Of a stretch of 64,000 nucleotides of DNA, positions 43,508 through 52,788 are shown one piece after another. The notes beneath the pieces are model-generated. The model made no database searches, was not told where the DNA came from, and saw nothing but the letters and a program-made list of their open reading frames with translations. Made by a program: the position numbers and the translations under genes. Source of the stretch: Phycisphaerae bacterium. Its GTDB lineage: Bacteria > Planctomycetota > Phycisphaerae > UBA1845 > JAFGLZ01. The stretch's first letter is position 1. Every line of letters begins with the position of its first letter. Where the stretch lies: positions 22,205 through 86,204 of the forward strand of contig JAFGLZ010000260.1 of assembly GCA_016927755.1 (NCBI GenBank), given 5' to 3'.

Positions 43508-44752
43508 ATGAAGACGATTCGACTCGATCTGAAGCCGGCCCGATGGCTGGCGTGCAAGATTCTCGGGCAGGTGACGCCGAGCGTTTACTGGAGCCGCTTG
43601 TCGTGTTTGCGGCTGCGTGAGGTCGACCGGCCCGCGCTGCCGGGGGACGACTGGGTTCGGATTCGGCCGCTGCTGGGCGGGATCTGCGGGACGGACATCG
43701 GCGCGATCCTCCAGCGGAGTCATCCGGCGTCGATCCTCCGCTGCTTCACGCGGTTCCCGATCGATCTGGGGCACGAGGGGGTCGGCGTGATCGAGGAGGT
43801 CGGCAAGGGGGTCGCCGGCTGGGATACGGGACAACGGGTGATCGTCGAGCCGATGCTCTCTTGCGGGCCGCGACGGATCGATCCGGCCTGCCCACGATGC
43901 CGGGCCGGTCAGTTCAGCCTGTGCGAGAACCTGAGCGAGGGGGCGCTGCCCCGCGGCGTGATGATCGGGACGAACCACTTCACGGGCGGGACGTGGGGCG
44001 AATCGTTGGTAGCGCACCAGTCGCAGCTCTTCGCCGTGCCGGACAGCGTGGACGACGAGACGGCGACGCTGATCGACCCGATCGCCTGCGCCGTCCACGC
44101 CGTGCTGCGGCACACGCCGGCGGCAGGTCAGCGAGTGATCGTCATCGGGGCCGGTATCGTCGGGCTGGGGGTCGTTGCGGCGCTGCACACGCTCGCGCCG
44201 GAGGCGGAGGTCACGCTGATCGCGCGGTATCCGCATCAGGAGGAGCTGGGGCGGCGCTTCGGCGCGGCGGACGTCATCCGATCGAAGCGCGGTGAGAAGA
44301 AGGCCGATCGGTATCAGGAGGTGGCGGATCGCGTCGGGGGGAAGCGTTTCGACGCCATGTTCGGCAATCAGGCGCTGTCGGGGGGTTACGACGTCGTCTA
44401 TGACTGCATCGGCACGGGCGAGAGCCTGACGGACGCGATGAAGTTCGTCCACGGACGGGGGACGGTGGTGGAGTGCGCCACGCCGACGATCACGGTGGTG
44501 GACACGACGCCGCTGTGGTTCGCCGAGGTGAGCGTCATCGGGTGCTACGGCCGGTGCGTCGAGCGATTGAACGGCCAGGAGATGCACACCTACGAGGTGG
44601 TCCTCAGTCTCCTCCAATCCCGCCGGCTCGACTTGACCGGCCTGCTAACGCATACTTTCCGCCTGGAGCAGTACCGTGAGGCACTCGGCACCATCGTGCA
44701 ACGAAGCCGGAGCGGGTTGGTCAAGGCAGCCTTCGATCATCGTCGGCTCTGA
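43508..44752 (+). CDS. Medium-chain zinc-dependent alcohol/sugar dehydrogenase
   Basis: The protein has 414 residues. The MDR fold is clear: GICGTD with catalytic-zinc cysteine, GHEGVGVIEEVG with the histidine/glutamate, then a structural-zinc-type cysteine cluster (CGPRRIDPACPRCRAGQFSLC with four cysteines), and the nucleotide-binding GAGIVGLGVVAAL. The C-terminal GCYGRCVE and LLTHTFRLEQYREAL match threonine- or sorbitol-dehydrogenase relatives. It oxidises a sugar or polyol with NAD(P). ATG 43508 lies 16 bp after the GT4 stop, so the operon probably supplies or modifies a sugar precursor used by the glycosyltransferase. Confidence 0.88.
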   Translation: MKTIRLDLKPARWLACKILGQVTPSVYWSRLSCLRLREVDRPALPGDDWVRIRPLLGGICGTDIGAILQRSHPASILRCFTRFPIDLGHEGVGVIEEVGKGVAGWDTGQRVIVEPMLSCGPRRIDPACPRCRAGQFSLCENLSEGALPRGVMIGTNHFTGGTWGESLVAHQSQLFAVPDSVDDETATLIDPIACAVHAVLRHTPAAGQRVIVIGAGIVGLGVVAALHTLAPEAEVTLIARYPHQEELGRRFGAADVIRSKRGEKKADRYQEVADRVGGKRFDAMFGNQALSGGYDVVYDCIGTGESLTDAMKFVHGRGTVVECATPTITVVDTTPLWFAEVSVIGCYGRCVERLNGQEMHTYEVVLSLLQSRRLDLTGLLTHTFRLEQYREALGTIVQRSRSGLVKAAFDHRRL

Positions 44753-44813
44753 CGCGGAGTGCATCCAGGCGCCTCGCCACAGGATTCTCGTCTCAGTGAA
44801 CCGGTCGCGTCCG

Positions 44814-45974
44814 TCATTTGACGGGCACGGGCGGCGAATGCGATGGACCCGTCGCGCATTGTTCGAGAAGGCTTCGGCGCAACGCTTCAACGATGACGTG
44901 CGCGATGACGTCGTGCCCTTCGGGGCTGACGTGCGCGCCGTCAATGTAGAGCGACGTGCTTCTTGCGGCGATCAGCGCCTGGCAGGGGTCTATCAAGCAG
45001 ACTCCCGTTTCCTTGGCGACGTCGCGCAGTACGTACTGATTTCGGGCAAGGAATGCACAGAAGCCTTCATAGTCACGAGGCATTGAACGACAACGCGGAT
45101 CGTAGATCTGTGGACTCCATGGCCACAAGAGCAGCACGAGCGTCGCCTCGTTACTATCGCAGACCCGCCACATGTCGAGCAGTGCATTACCGAACAACTG
45201 CTCGACTCTGGATCGCCTCGCATCGGCCGATAGCAGAGGGGTGGTTTCAGGAGAACAAAGCTTGACCAACTTCTCCCACGTCAACATGACGAGACGCGAC
45301 TTCATCAGCACGTCCCTCAGTGCTCCTCCGGTCAGTTGGCTCGGGATATCAAGATCATCGACGTCAACTTCGCAATTGCCGAATGCAGCAATGACCAAAT
45401 CCGGTTGGAGTCTCAATCCTCTCTCGGACAGGTAACGCAGGCCCTGCCAGGACTTGTAGGCGAGACCCGCGGCGTTGACGACCTGATATCGCCTGCCGAG
45501 CGGCCTCTTCTCATTGAGAAGCTGCTCTACACGCGCGGGATACGTGTCCACGTCGTCGACGCCAACTCCGAAGGTTGTCGAATCCCCCAGGACAAGGATC
45601 CGACACCTGTCTCCTTTGGGCCCGACATCCGGCCCCCGCAGTCCCAGCGAATTCGTGTTCAGCGTGAAATCAACGGGTTGGCTTGTGAGGACTCCCGAGA
45701 TGCGAACGTCCTTCAGATTCGGTTTCACCCTCCATCCCAAGAGGGAATCCGGTTCCACGCAATCCCCCAACTGTGGCAACTCAGGTATGCTAAAGAACGG
45801 CGGGGCCCACCGACGCAGACCCGCTTCGATCGCGGCGAGAATCGTCACGCCGACAAGTGACGCGATGAGGACCACTCTGGCCGCGCGCCGCTTCTTGCCC
45901 CCTCCGAAAGGGCCACTTGGCCGCGAGCTGCCAATTGGGGTGTAGCACGCCGGTTCTGAGGGTTCCGTGGTCAC
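44814..45974 (-). CDS. Membrane-anchored SGNH/GDSL hydrolase-like protein
   Basis: The protein has 386 residues. One helix near residues 34-54 anchors it (VVLIASLVGVTILAAIEAGL). The extracytoplasmic domain has the GDSL block ILVLGDSTTFG (serine), FGNCEVDVDD (block III Asn region) and IDGAHVSPEGHDVIA with the catalytic Asp and His in the order D-x2-H. This suits an O-acetyl or other ester hydrolase acting on glycans. GTG 45974 follows GAGGAT by 7 nt. It lies 37 bp downstream of the site-2 protease on the same strand, possibly in one operon. It looks less GC-rich than its neighbours. Confidence 0.83.
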   Translation of the reverse strand: MTTEPSEPACYTPIGSSRPSGPFGGGKKRRAARVVLIASLVGVTILAAIEAGLRRWAPPFFSIPELPQLGDCVEPDSLLGWRVKPNLKDVRISGVLTSQPVDFTLNTNSLGLRGPDVGPKGDRCRILVLGDSTTFGVGVDDVDTYPARVEQLLNEKRPLGRRYQVVNAAGLAYKSWQGLRYLSERGLRLQPDLVIAAFGNCEVDVDDLDIPSQLTGGALRDVLMKSRLVMLTWEKLVKLCSPETTPLLSADARRSRVEQLFGNALLDMWRVCDSNEATLVLLLWPWSPQIYDPRCRSMPRDYEGFCAFLARNQYVLRDVAKETGVCLIDPCQALIAARSTSLYIDGAHVSPEGHDVIAHVIVEALRRSLLEQCATGPSHSPPVPVK

Positions 45975-46011
45975 GCCAGTATCCTCATCAACACGCCACT
46001 TGACGCCTAGG

Positions 46012-47661
46012 CTATGTCAGCACATCAAACGCCTGGCCGGCGCCCTCGATGTGGCTGATCGTCCAGAGGACCACGACCAGCACGATCGCCAAGCCGATGT
46101 AGCCGACGGTGATGACGGCGGTTTGCCAGCCCTTCATGGGGATGAGCTGGGCCTCGGTCAGGAGCATGTCGAAGGCGTCGCGGGCCTGCTTGCGCTGCTT
46201 GTCGGTCAGGGGTTGGATGATCGGTCTCGCCAGGGCGCTGAAGTGCTCGTTGGCGTCGTAGCTCAGCGGATGATCGGCGCCGAAGCGGTCCATCATTGCC
46301 TTCTGCGTGGCGGCGGTGAGCTGCCGGCCGAACTCCAGGGCTCCTATCACGACCATGATCCAGAGCAGCGTCAGTCCCGAGAAATACGCCACCAGCCCAC
46401 CGAGCAGCAGCGAGCCGAACACGGCGTAGCGACCGGCGGCGCGGTTCAGCGAATGGCTGATCTCGCCGAGCATGCGCCCGCCGTCCAGGGGCATGATCGG
46501 CAGCAGGTTGAAGAGGTTGATGAGGGCCCCCCAGCCGGCGACGGCGGCCAATAGGGCGTGCTCCTGGCCGTTTACGTAGAAGGCCGCGAGAAAGAGCAGC
46601 GCCAGGACGGTTCCGTAGATGGGGCCGTTGATCTGGATGAAGGCGTTGCCCCAGCGCGACTTGGCCAGGCCTTGGCTGACGGCAGCGCCGCCCAGGAAGG
46701 GGATGAAGTAGATGCCCTTGACCTTCACGCCGCACCGCCACATGGCGTAGACGTGGCCGCACTCATGGAAGCCGATCATGAGCAGGATGAGAGCCGCGAA
46801 CTCCCATGAGAAGACGACGGCGAACGCGCCGAACGACAGCAGGGCCGGGAAGATCTTGATAGTCTTGAGCCCGACCCAGAAGAGGCTGACGAACTGTCCG
46901 GTGTACCTGCGGGCCAGGGCGACGACGGGGTAGCGCTTCTCCAGGGGTTCCCTCTGTTGCTCGCCGAGACGCGGCGGAGTCTCGGGGCGCGGCGGCGATC
47001 CGTCCGCGGTGGTGGGCGACGGCGGCGCATGCTCGTCGGCTTGGTCTTCGTCGACGGGGACGACGCTTGGTAGCGCCGAGCCGGAGGAGGCCTCGTGCAT
47101 GCCGCGCCACTGCGGCGGAAAGAGGGCCGAGGTGCGGGTCCGTTCGGCAATGAGGGCGAGCAATAGCCCGCTCTGCGGGATGTCCTGGACGAGGCCGGCT
47201 TGGGTCTCGACGCGGCGCATGCCAAGGGGGCCGAGGTCGGCGAAACGGATGGCTCTTCCGTCATCGGTCCTGACCTGGACGAACCGGAGCGCCGCGGGCT
47301 TTCCGCCGCGCTTGACGTAATCGCCCAGGAGCTGGATCTCGCGGATCTCGTGCCAGTGGATCTCCTGGCTGGTTCCGAGGTCGCGGAGGCCGGCGTCGTC
47401 GATGCGGATTCCGGTTCGCGCGTGGACGAGGCACAGCCACAGGGCAAACGGGACACCGACGATCAGCGCGGCGGTGACGAACGGGTGCTCGATGGGCCCC
47501 AGACCGCCCAGGTCTTCCCCGGCGAAGGTCAGGAACAGCCACGTGCCGACGACGAGGCCGAGCACTGAGGTGACGACGGGTCCGATGCGCGGGCGGAGAT
47601 AGACCGGCGAGCGAGGCGGCAGCACTTGCACCGGGGGAGCGGAAGCGGTCATTGGGGGCAT
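46012..47661 (-). CDS. Site-2-protease-type (M50) intramembrane metalloprotease with N-terminal PH-like domain
   Basis: The protein has 549 residues. The M50 domain has the zinc motif FHECGH (H299, E300, H303) in a membrane helix, and NLLPIMPLDGGR (LDG 392-394) giving the third ligand, as in S2P. Further helices follow. The first about 170 residues form a separate module with two membrane helices and a PH-like/DUF fold (ARTGIRIDDAGLRDLGTSQE), then a proline-rich linker (about 190-240). S2Ps cut membrane-bound transcription factors or anti-sigma factors; the substrate here is unknown. The start has two ATGs (47661 and 47652); a GGAGGAGG lies about 20 nt upstream, farther than usual. Confidence 0.87.
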   Translation of the reverse strand: MPPMTASAPPVQVLPPRSPVYLRPRIGPVVTSVLGLVVGTWLFLTFAGEDLGGLGPIEHPFVTAALIVGVPFALWLCLVHARTGIRIDDAGLRDLGTSQEIHWHEIREIQLLGDYVKRGGKPAALRFVQVRTDDGRAIRFADLGPLGMRRVETQAGLVQDIPQSGLLLALIAERTRTSALFPPQWRGMHEASSGSALPSVVPVDEDQADEHAPPSPTTADGSPPRPETPPRLGEQQREPLEKRYPVVALARRYTGQFVSLFWVGLKTIKIFPALLSFGAFAVVFSWEFAALILLMIGFHECGHVYAMWRCGVKVKGIYFIPFLGGAAVSQGLAKSRWGNAFIQINGPIYGTVLALLFLAAFYVNGQEHALLAAVAGWGALINLFNLLPIMPLDGGRMLGEISHSLNRAAGRYAVFGSLLLGGLVAYFSGLTLLWIMVVIGALEFGRQLTAATQKAMMDRFGADHPLSYDANEHFSALARPIIQPLTDKQRKQARDAFDMLLTEAQLIPMKGWQTAVITVGYIGLAIVLVVVLWTISHIEGAGQAFDVLT

Positions 47662-47836
47662 GCCGGCAGACGTCGTAAAGTCCTCCTCCTTGGTCCAGCG
47701 GCTTAAGTCTGCAATATCGACGCCGCCTCAAGCTCTCGGAGGCGGCGGACACGCAGTGCTTCCGGAACGGCGAGCCCATCGATTGCTCGGAGATCGAACG
47801 GCAGATGACAAGGATGCGAGGGCGCCGAGGACATGC

Positions 47837-48253
47837 CTACGCGCCGTCCGTGGCAGACGAGCCGCGACGCGACATACCGCCCGTTGTCCTTCCGATCGGA
47901 AGCACACGAACGCGAATCCGCGTCTCCGTAACTGAAACAAGAGCGCCTGCCTCCAAGTCCGCTCGGCAACGTGTCAAGACCATTTGTATCAGCTCCGACG
48001 CCGCCGCGGCCCGCAGACCCTCAATCCGTATTCGCAGGACCGAGGGCGATGTCGCGCTGCTCAGCGCCATGAGGGCGTGGAAGTCTGAGTCGAGCGTAAC
48101 GACGATTCTCCCTTGATCCCGGGCGTGCTCGAGGATTGCCGAGTCAGCGGCGGTGAACAATCCACACTCACCGGTGTGGAGGGCGTCGATCCCTCTGTCG
48201 CGAGGCAACAGGGCGGCGCTACGCGGCAATCCCTGATCGAGCAGTACCCTCAT
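47837..48253 (-). CDS. DUF5615 PIN-like protein, predicted toxin
   Basis: The protein has 138 residues. The PIN/Mut7-C-like start MRVLLDQGLPRSAA supplies the first aspartate, followed by a conserved TAADSAILEHARDQG and VVTLDSDFH with acidic residues of the nuclease centre. DUF5615 proteins are usually about 115-120 residues, so about 20 extra residues, rich in Arg, hang at the C terminus. It overlaps the DUF433 gene by 4 bp (ATGA), so translation is coupled. The pair DUF433 plus DUF5615 is a common toxin-antitoxin-like module; that the product cleaves RNA is inferred from the PIN fold. Confidence 0.84.
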   Translation of the reverse strand: MRVLLDQGLPRSAALLPRDRGIDALHTGECGLFTAADSAILEHARDQGRIVVTLDSDFHALMALSSATSPSVLRIRIEGLRAAAASELIQMVLTRCRADLEAGALVSVTETRIRVRVLPIGRTTGGMSRRGSSATDGA

Positions 48254-48480
48254 GACGCCGTCGTCAACGGGAAGGACTTGTCATCCAGCACGGCGGCGGC
48301 GTATGCCAGCGCTTGGCGGATGTCCTCGTCCTCCAGTTCCGGGAACTCTCTGCGAAGCTCCGCGCGATCGGGATAGATCGCGACGATCTCCAGTACGCGC
48401 CGCACGGTAAGCCTGAGATCGCGGATGCACGGCTGTCCGTTCAACTTGGCTGGATTGCAGGTGATTCGGTCGAAAGGCAT
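48250..48480 (-). CDS. DUF433 protein, predicted antitoxin
   Basis: The protein has 76 residues, normal for DUF433. The family signature runs ITCNPAKLNGQPCIRDLRLTV, followed by VLEIVAIYPDRAELRREFPELEDEDIRQALAYAA, a winged-helix-like or helix-turn-helix fold that could bind DNA and autoregulate. The ATG at 48480 is 12 nt after an AAGGAG, at the edge of the allowed spacing, which may reduce translation. A promoter lies directly upstream. It precedes the toxin gene and overlaps it by 4 bp. Confidence 0.85.
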   Translation of the reverse strand: MPFDRITCNPAKLNGQPCIRDLRLTVRRVLEIVAIYPDRAELRREFPELEDEDIRQALAYAAAVLDDKSFPLTTAS

Positions 48481-48504
48481 GGCTTCGCTGATCTCCTTGA
48501 TTGC

Positions 48505-48534
48505 ATTATATGGAGCATGCGTGGGCGGATACAA
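48505..48534 (-). promoter_or_regulatory. Predicted promoter for the DUF433/DUF5615 operon
   Basis: On the minus strand: TTGTAT, 18 bp, TATAAT. Transcription would begin near 48498, right at the AAGGAG, giving a very short leader of about 18 nt. Confidence 0.6.
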
Positions 48535-48606
48535 CACCCACCGACCCGTGACACGCTCGAGCCTTTCCTGTAAGAGTGTGCTCTCCGACAGGAGGGCCAA
48601 ACCCCC

Positions 48607-49743
48607 ATGCAAGCGATGACTTCGCGCGAGCGATTGATGACGGCCTATCGAGGCGGGCGGCCGGACCGTGTGCCGATCCGGATCTGGGGCGTCGTTCCGG
48701 AGAAGATACCGCCGCATCCGAGCTTTCAGCCGATCTGCGACCTGTCGGCCAGGACCGACCTCGTCGGCGACTGGGAACCGAAGAACAGCGGCGTGTTCGG
48801 CACCGCCAGCGAGGCCGTGTCGGTTAAGACGTTCGAGCGGGCGTGTGAGGTCCAGGGCCACAAGGAGGTCGTCACCGTCGTGAAGACGCCGGCCGGCGAG
48901 CTGCGATCGGTGTACTACCAACCGCTCGAGCCGGGGCTGCCGGGCTATCAGAAGGAATACCTCATCTCGTCGGCCGAGGACGCCAAGCGGTACCTGTCGA
49001 TGCCGTACGTGCCGCCGGCGATCGACTGCTCCGACTTCGCCGCGGCGGACGCGGCCATGGGCGATCGCGGCGTGGTGATGGCGCCGCTGGGCCCGGAGCC
49101 GATGTATCACATGAACGCGCTGATCGGCTCGGAGCTGTGGGCGATCTGGCTGATCGAGGAGCGGGAGCTGCTGCACGAGCTGGTCCGCAAGACGTTCGTG
49201 AGCACGCGCGACTTCCTGAAGCAGCAGCTTGCGGCCGGGGTCGGTCCGCTGTTCGGCTACGTCGGGCCGGAGCTGTGTATCCCGCCGCTGGCCTCGCCAC
49301 GGGACTGCCGCGATTTCGTGGTCGCGTACGACAAGCCGCTCATCGACCTGATTCACGAGGCCGGTGGGACTTGCTGGATGCATTGCCACGGGAAGATGGG
49401 CCCGGTCATCGAGATGTTCGCGGAGATGGGCGTCGACGCGCTGAACCCGATCGAGCCGCCGCCGATGGGCGACATCGCGCTCGCCGAGGCGAAGGCCCGT
49501 GTCGGCGGGCGGATGGCGCTGGAGGGCAACGTCGAGCAAGGCGAGTTCTATCGCGTCACGCCGGAGAAGATGGATGAGCTGGTCCGCGCGGCCATCCACC
49601 AGGGCGCGCCCGGCGGCGGGTTCATCCTGTGCCCGACGTCCAGTCCGTGGCAATCGGCCACGGTCGACCAGCAAACGGTCGACAACTACGTGGCCTTCGT
49701 CGATGCGGGCAGAAGGTACGGCGCGTACCCGATTGAGGTGTAG
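48607..49743 (+). CDS. Uroporphyrinogen decarboxylase/corrinoid methyltransferase family protein
   Basis: The protein has 378 residues. It opens with the family segment TSRERLMTAYRGGRPDRVPI, continues with the barrel motifs GPEPMYHMNALIGSELW and KPLIDLIHEAGGTCWMHCHGKMG (histidine-cysteine-histidine site seen in methyltransferase relatives), GVDALNPIEPPPMGDI and GGFILCPTSSPWQSA at the end. The presence of H-C-H and the lack of heme-pathway neighbours favour a methyltransferase-type role over heme synthesis. AGGAGGG lies about 10 nt before ATG 48607, while MTSRERL at 48616 is a second choice. It differs from the fragment at 15284-15631, so it is not its missing half. Confidence 0.85.
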   Translation: MQAMTSRERLMTAYRGGRPDRVPIRIWGVVPEKIPPHPSFQPICDLSARTDLVGDWEPKNSGVFGTASEAVSVKTFERACEVQGHKEVVTVVKTPAGELRSVYYQPLEPGLPGYQKEYLISSAEDAKRYLSMPYVPPAIDCSDFAAADAAMGDRGVVMAPLGPEPMYHMNALIGSELWAIWLIEERELLHELVRKTFVSTRDFLKQQLAAGVGPLFGYVGPELCIPPLASPRDCRDFVVAYDKPLIDLIHEAGGTCWMHCHGKMGPVIEMFAEMGVDALNPIEPPPMGDIALAEAKARVGGRMALEGNVEQGEFYRVTPEKMDELVRAAIHQGAPGGGFILCPTSSPWQSATVDQQTVDNYVAFVDAGRRYGAYPIEV

Positions 49744-49848
49744 CCGTTGCCAAGACTTGCCCCATCCGCGCCGGAAACGAATCGCCATGACGAGAGAGAG
49801 CAAAGGCCCCCAATCGGTTAGTTCTTGAAAAAAGATCGAGGATTTGGC

Positions 49849-49877
49849 TTGGCAAAGCCGATAGAGGGCAGTATAGT
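49849..49877 (+). promoter_or_regulatory. Predicted recA promoter with overlapping inverted repeat
   Basis: TTGGCA, 17 bp, TATAGT. GGCTT-GGCA-AAGCC (49846-49859) spans the -35 as a perfect 5-bp inverted repeat with a 4-nt loop and could be an operator. Confidence 0.6.
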
Positions 49878-49922
49878 ATTCCCGAACATAAACCAAACTT
49901 CACAGAGAGAGGGAGCCGAGCC

Positions 49923-51041
<1,119 letters not shown>

Positions 51042-51108
51042 GGTTCGGGGGTTCGGGTTTCGGGCCTGAAGTCTGGGGCCTGGAGCCTGAGGCCTGCCGC
51101 GCAAGGCC

Positions 51109-51137
51109 TGGACCTTCCGGCAAGTCAGTTGCATAAT
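51109..51137 (+). promoter_or_regulatory. Predicted promoter for htrA-like gene, leaderless configuration
   Basis: TGGACC, 17 bp, CATAAT. Transcription would begin near 51144, essentially at ATG 51145, which also lacks a ribosome binding site. Confidence 0.4.
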
Positions 51138-51144
51138 TGGGTCG

Positions 51145-52593
51145 ATGAGCACACAGACGACCCATGTCCTACCGAGGTGGCTGCCGATGGCGGCCTCTGT
51201 CCTGTTCATTCTGGTTGCGATTTGCCCGGCCCGCGGGGAAGCTGACGCGCCCGCGTCGCGGCCCTCCGATCCACCGGCACCGGTGGCGGACCTCCAGGCG
51301 ATCCAGAGCGCGTTCGAGGCGCTCGCCCGCAAGGCCGCGCCCAGCGTCGTGACGATCAAGGCGATCCGAGCGGAACGGCGTGCCGCTCCCTCCGGCAACG
51401 GGCATCCGAGCCCTCGCCAACGTCGGACGTTCGGCGCCGGCAGCGGGGTGATCCTTCGCGCCGACGGCCTGATTCTGACCAACGAGCACGTGATCCACGA
51501 CGCCGAGGAGATCATCATCCACCTGAACGACGGGAAGGAGCTGACCGCGTCGATCGTCCAGGTGGATCAGCGAAGCGATCTTGCCGTGCTGAAGGTCGAC
51601 GCCGACGGACTGCGGGCGGCCGAGCTGGGCGACGTGACCGACGTGCGACAGGGGCATCTGGTCTTCGCCATGGGCAATCCGTTCGGCGTGGCGTCGGAGG
51701 TGGGTCACGCCTCGATGAGCTGGGGGCTGGTCAGCGCCCTCGGGCGTCCGCTGCCGCTGCTCGGGGCGACGGAAGACCGGTACTACGGGAACCTGATCGA
51801 GACGACGGCCCCGATCAACCCGGGAAACTCGGGCGGTCCGCTCTTCGACATCCACGGGCGGGTGATCGGCATCATCGCCGCGATCAGCACGCGAACCGGA
51901 CGCAGCGACGGCGTGGGGTTCGCCGTGCCGATCAGCAGACGGACCCGACGGATCATCGAGATGCTCAAGGAGGGCCAGGAGGTCGAGTACGGACTGCTGG
52001 GCACGCTCGTCCGGACGCCGGACGCGGCGGAACGCGCCGCGGCCGGCGCGCCGCGGAGCCTCGGCGCGCTGGTCGATTCCGTCGATCCGGGCTCTCCGGC
52101 GGAGAAGGTCCGGCTGCGCCCCGGCGACGTCATCATCAAGTTCGACGGTCATGAGGTCCTCGACGCCGACTATCTCGTCCGCATGGTCGGCAGCACGCCT
52201 CCCGGCCACACCGTCGAGATGGTCTACTGCCGCAACAAGACGACCAAGACGGTCGAGGTGCAACTGGCCCACCGCACCCCGGCGAGCAGCCAAGAGCCCA
52301 CCCCCCTCCGCTGGCGGGGGCTAACCATCGCCCCGCTGACGGCCGATCTCACGAAGCAACTGGGCCTGAGCGGGGAGGCGGCCGAGAAGCGCAACGGCCT
52401 GCTCATCGTCTACGTCCGCCCGGACTCGCCCGCCGACCGGAGCGGATTCCGGACCGGGATGGTGCTCGAACGCATCGGCTCACAACCCGCGCCCACTTTC
52501 GCGGGACTCCAGCATCTCATCCGGCAACTCCACGGCCAGGCGGCGGAGATCACCGTTGTCGGCGGAAAGCGGCTCAAGCTGGATCCGAGCTAA
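51145..52593 (+). CDS. HtrA/DegP-type periplasmic serine protease with two PDZ domains
   Basis: The protein has 482 residues. A signal peptide or anchor lies at about 12-30. The trypsin-like domain has the triad H115 (TNEHVI), D145 (RSDLAVLK) and S229 (NPGNSGGP). Two PDZ domains follow, about 260-365 (with GALVDSVDPGSPAEKVRLRPGDVI) and about 390-480 (LLIVYVRPDSPADRSGFRTGMVL). It degrades or refolds damaged envelope proteins. Length and layout match DegP/DegQ. The ATG has no clear Shine-Dalgarno; with the promoter just upstream it may be leaderless. Confidence 0.92.
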   Translation: MSTQTTHVLPRWLPMAASVLFILVAICPARGEADAPASRPSDPPAPVADLQAIQSAFEALARKAAPSVVTIKAIRAERRAAPSGNGHPSPRQRRTFGAGSGVILRADGLILTNEHVIHDAEEIIIHLNDGKELTASIVQVDQRSDLAVLKVDADGLRAAELGDVTDVRQGHLVFAMGNPFGVASEVGHASMSWGLVSALGRPLPLLGATEDRYYGNLIETTAPINPGNSGGPLFDIHGRVIGIIAAISTRTGRSDGVGFAVPISRRTRRIIEMLKEGQEVEYGLLGTLVRTPDAAERAAAGAPRSLGALVDSVDPGSPAEKVRLRPGDVIIKFDGHEVLDADYLVRMVGSTPPGHTVEMVYCRNKTTKTVEVQLAHRTPASSQEPTPLRWRGLTIAPLTADLTKQLGLSGEAAEKRNGLLIVYVRPDSPADRSGFRTGMVLERIGSQPAPTFAGLQHLIRQLHGQAAEITVVGGKRLKLDPS

Positions 52594-52706
52594 GGGGCGA
52601 CAGTCGGGGGGCCCTGCTGGAGATCACTTCGGCAGTCTGGCCACTGTTGGGTGACCATCAAGGGCTTCGGGGGTCGGGTGTCAAGGTTTAGGCCCGAGTC
52701 GGGCAC

Positions 52707-52735
52707 TTGCTTCGGTGGGTCGGAAGCCCTACAAA
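52707..52735 (+). promoter_or_regulatory. Predicted promoter for the M42 peptidase
   Basis: TTGCTT, 17 bp, TACAAA, giving a leader of about 47 nt. Confidence 0.4.
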
Positions 52736-52788
52736 TGCGAATCGCGGGGATCGTAACGCGATCCTCAGAGCCGCAAGAAGGAGTCGTT

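Noticed and set aside
48607..49743. The UROD-like gene as the missing half of the fragment at 15284
   Set aside because: It is full length and its C-terminal sequence differs, so it is an independent family member.
49883..49890. CGAACATA half-site upstream of recA as a LexA box
   Set aside because: Only one half of the Gram-positive palindrome is present, with no opposing GTTCG, so it does not support an SOS box.
48250..49896. Minus-strand open frame (548 codons) covering the UROD-like gene
   Set aside because: Only its last 76 codons (from ATG 48480) match DUF433; the rest is antisense of the plus-strand gene.
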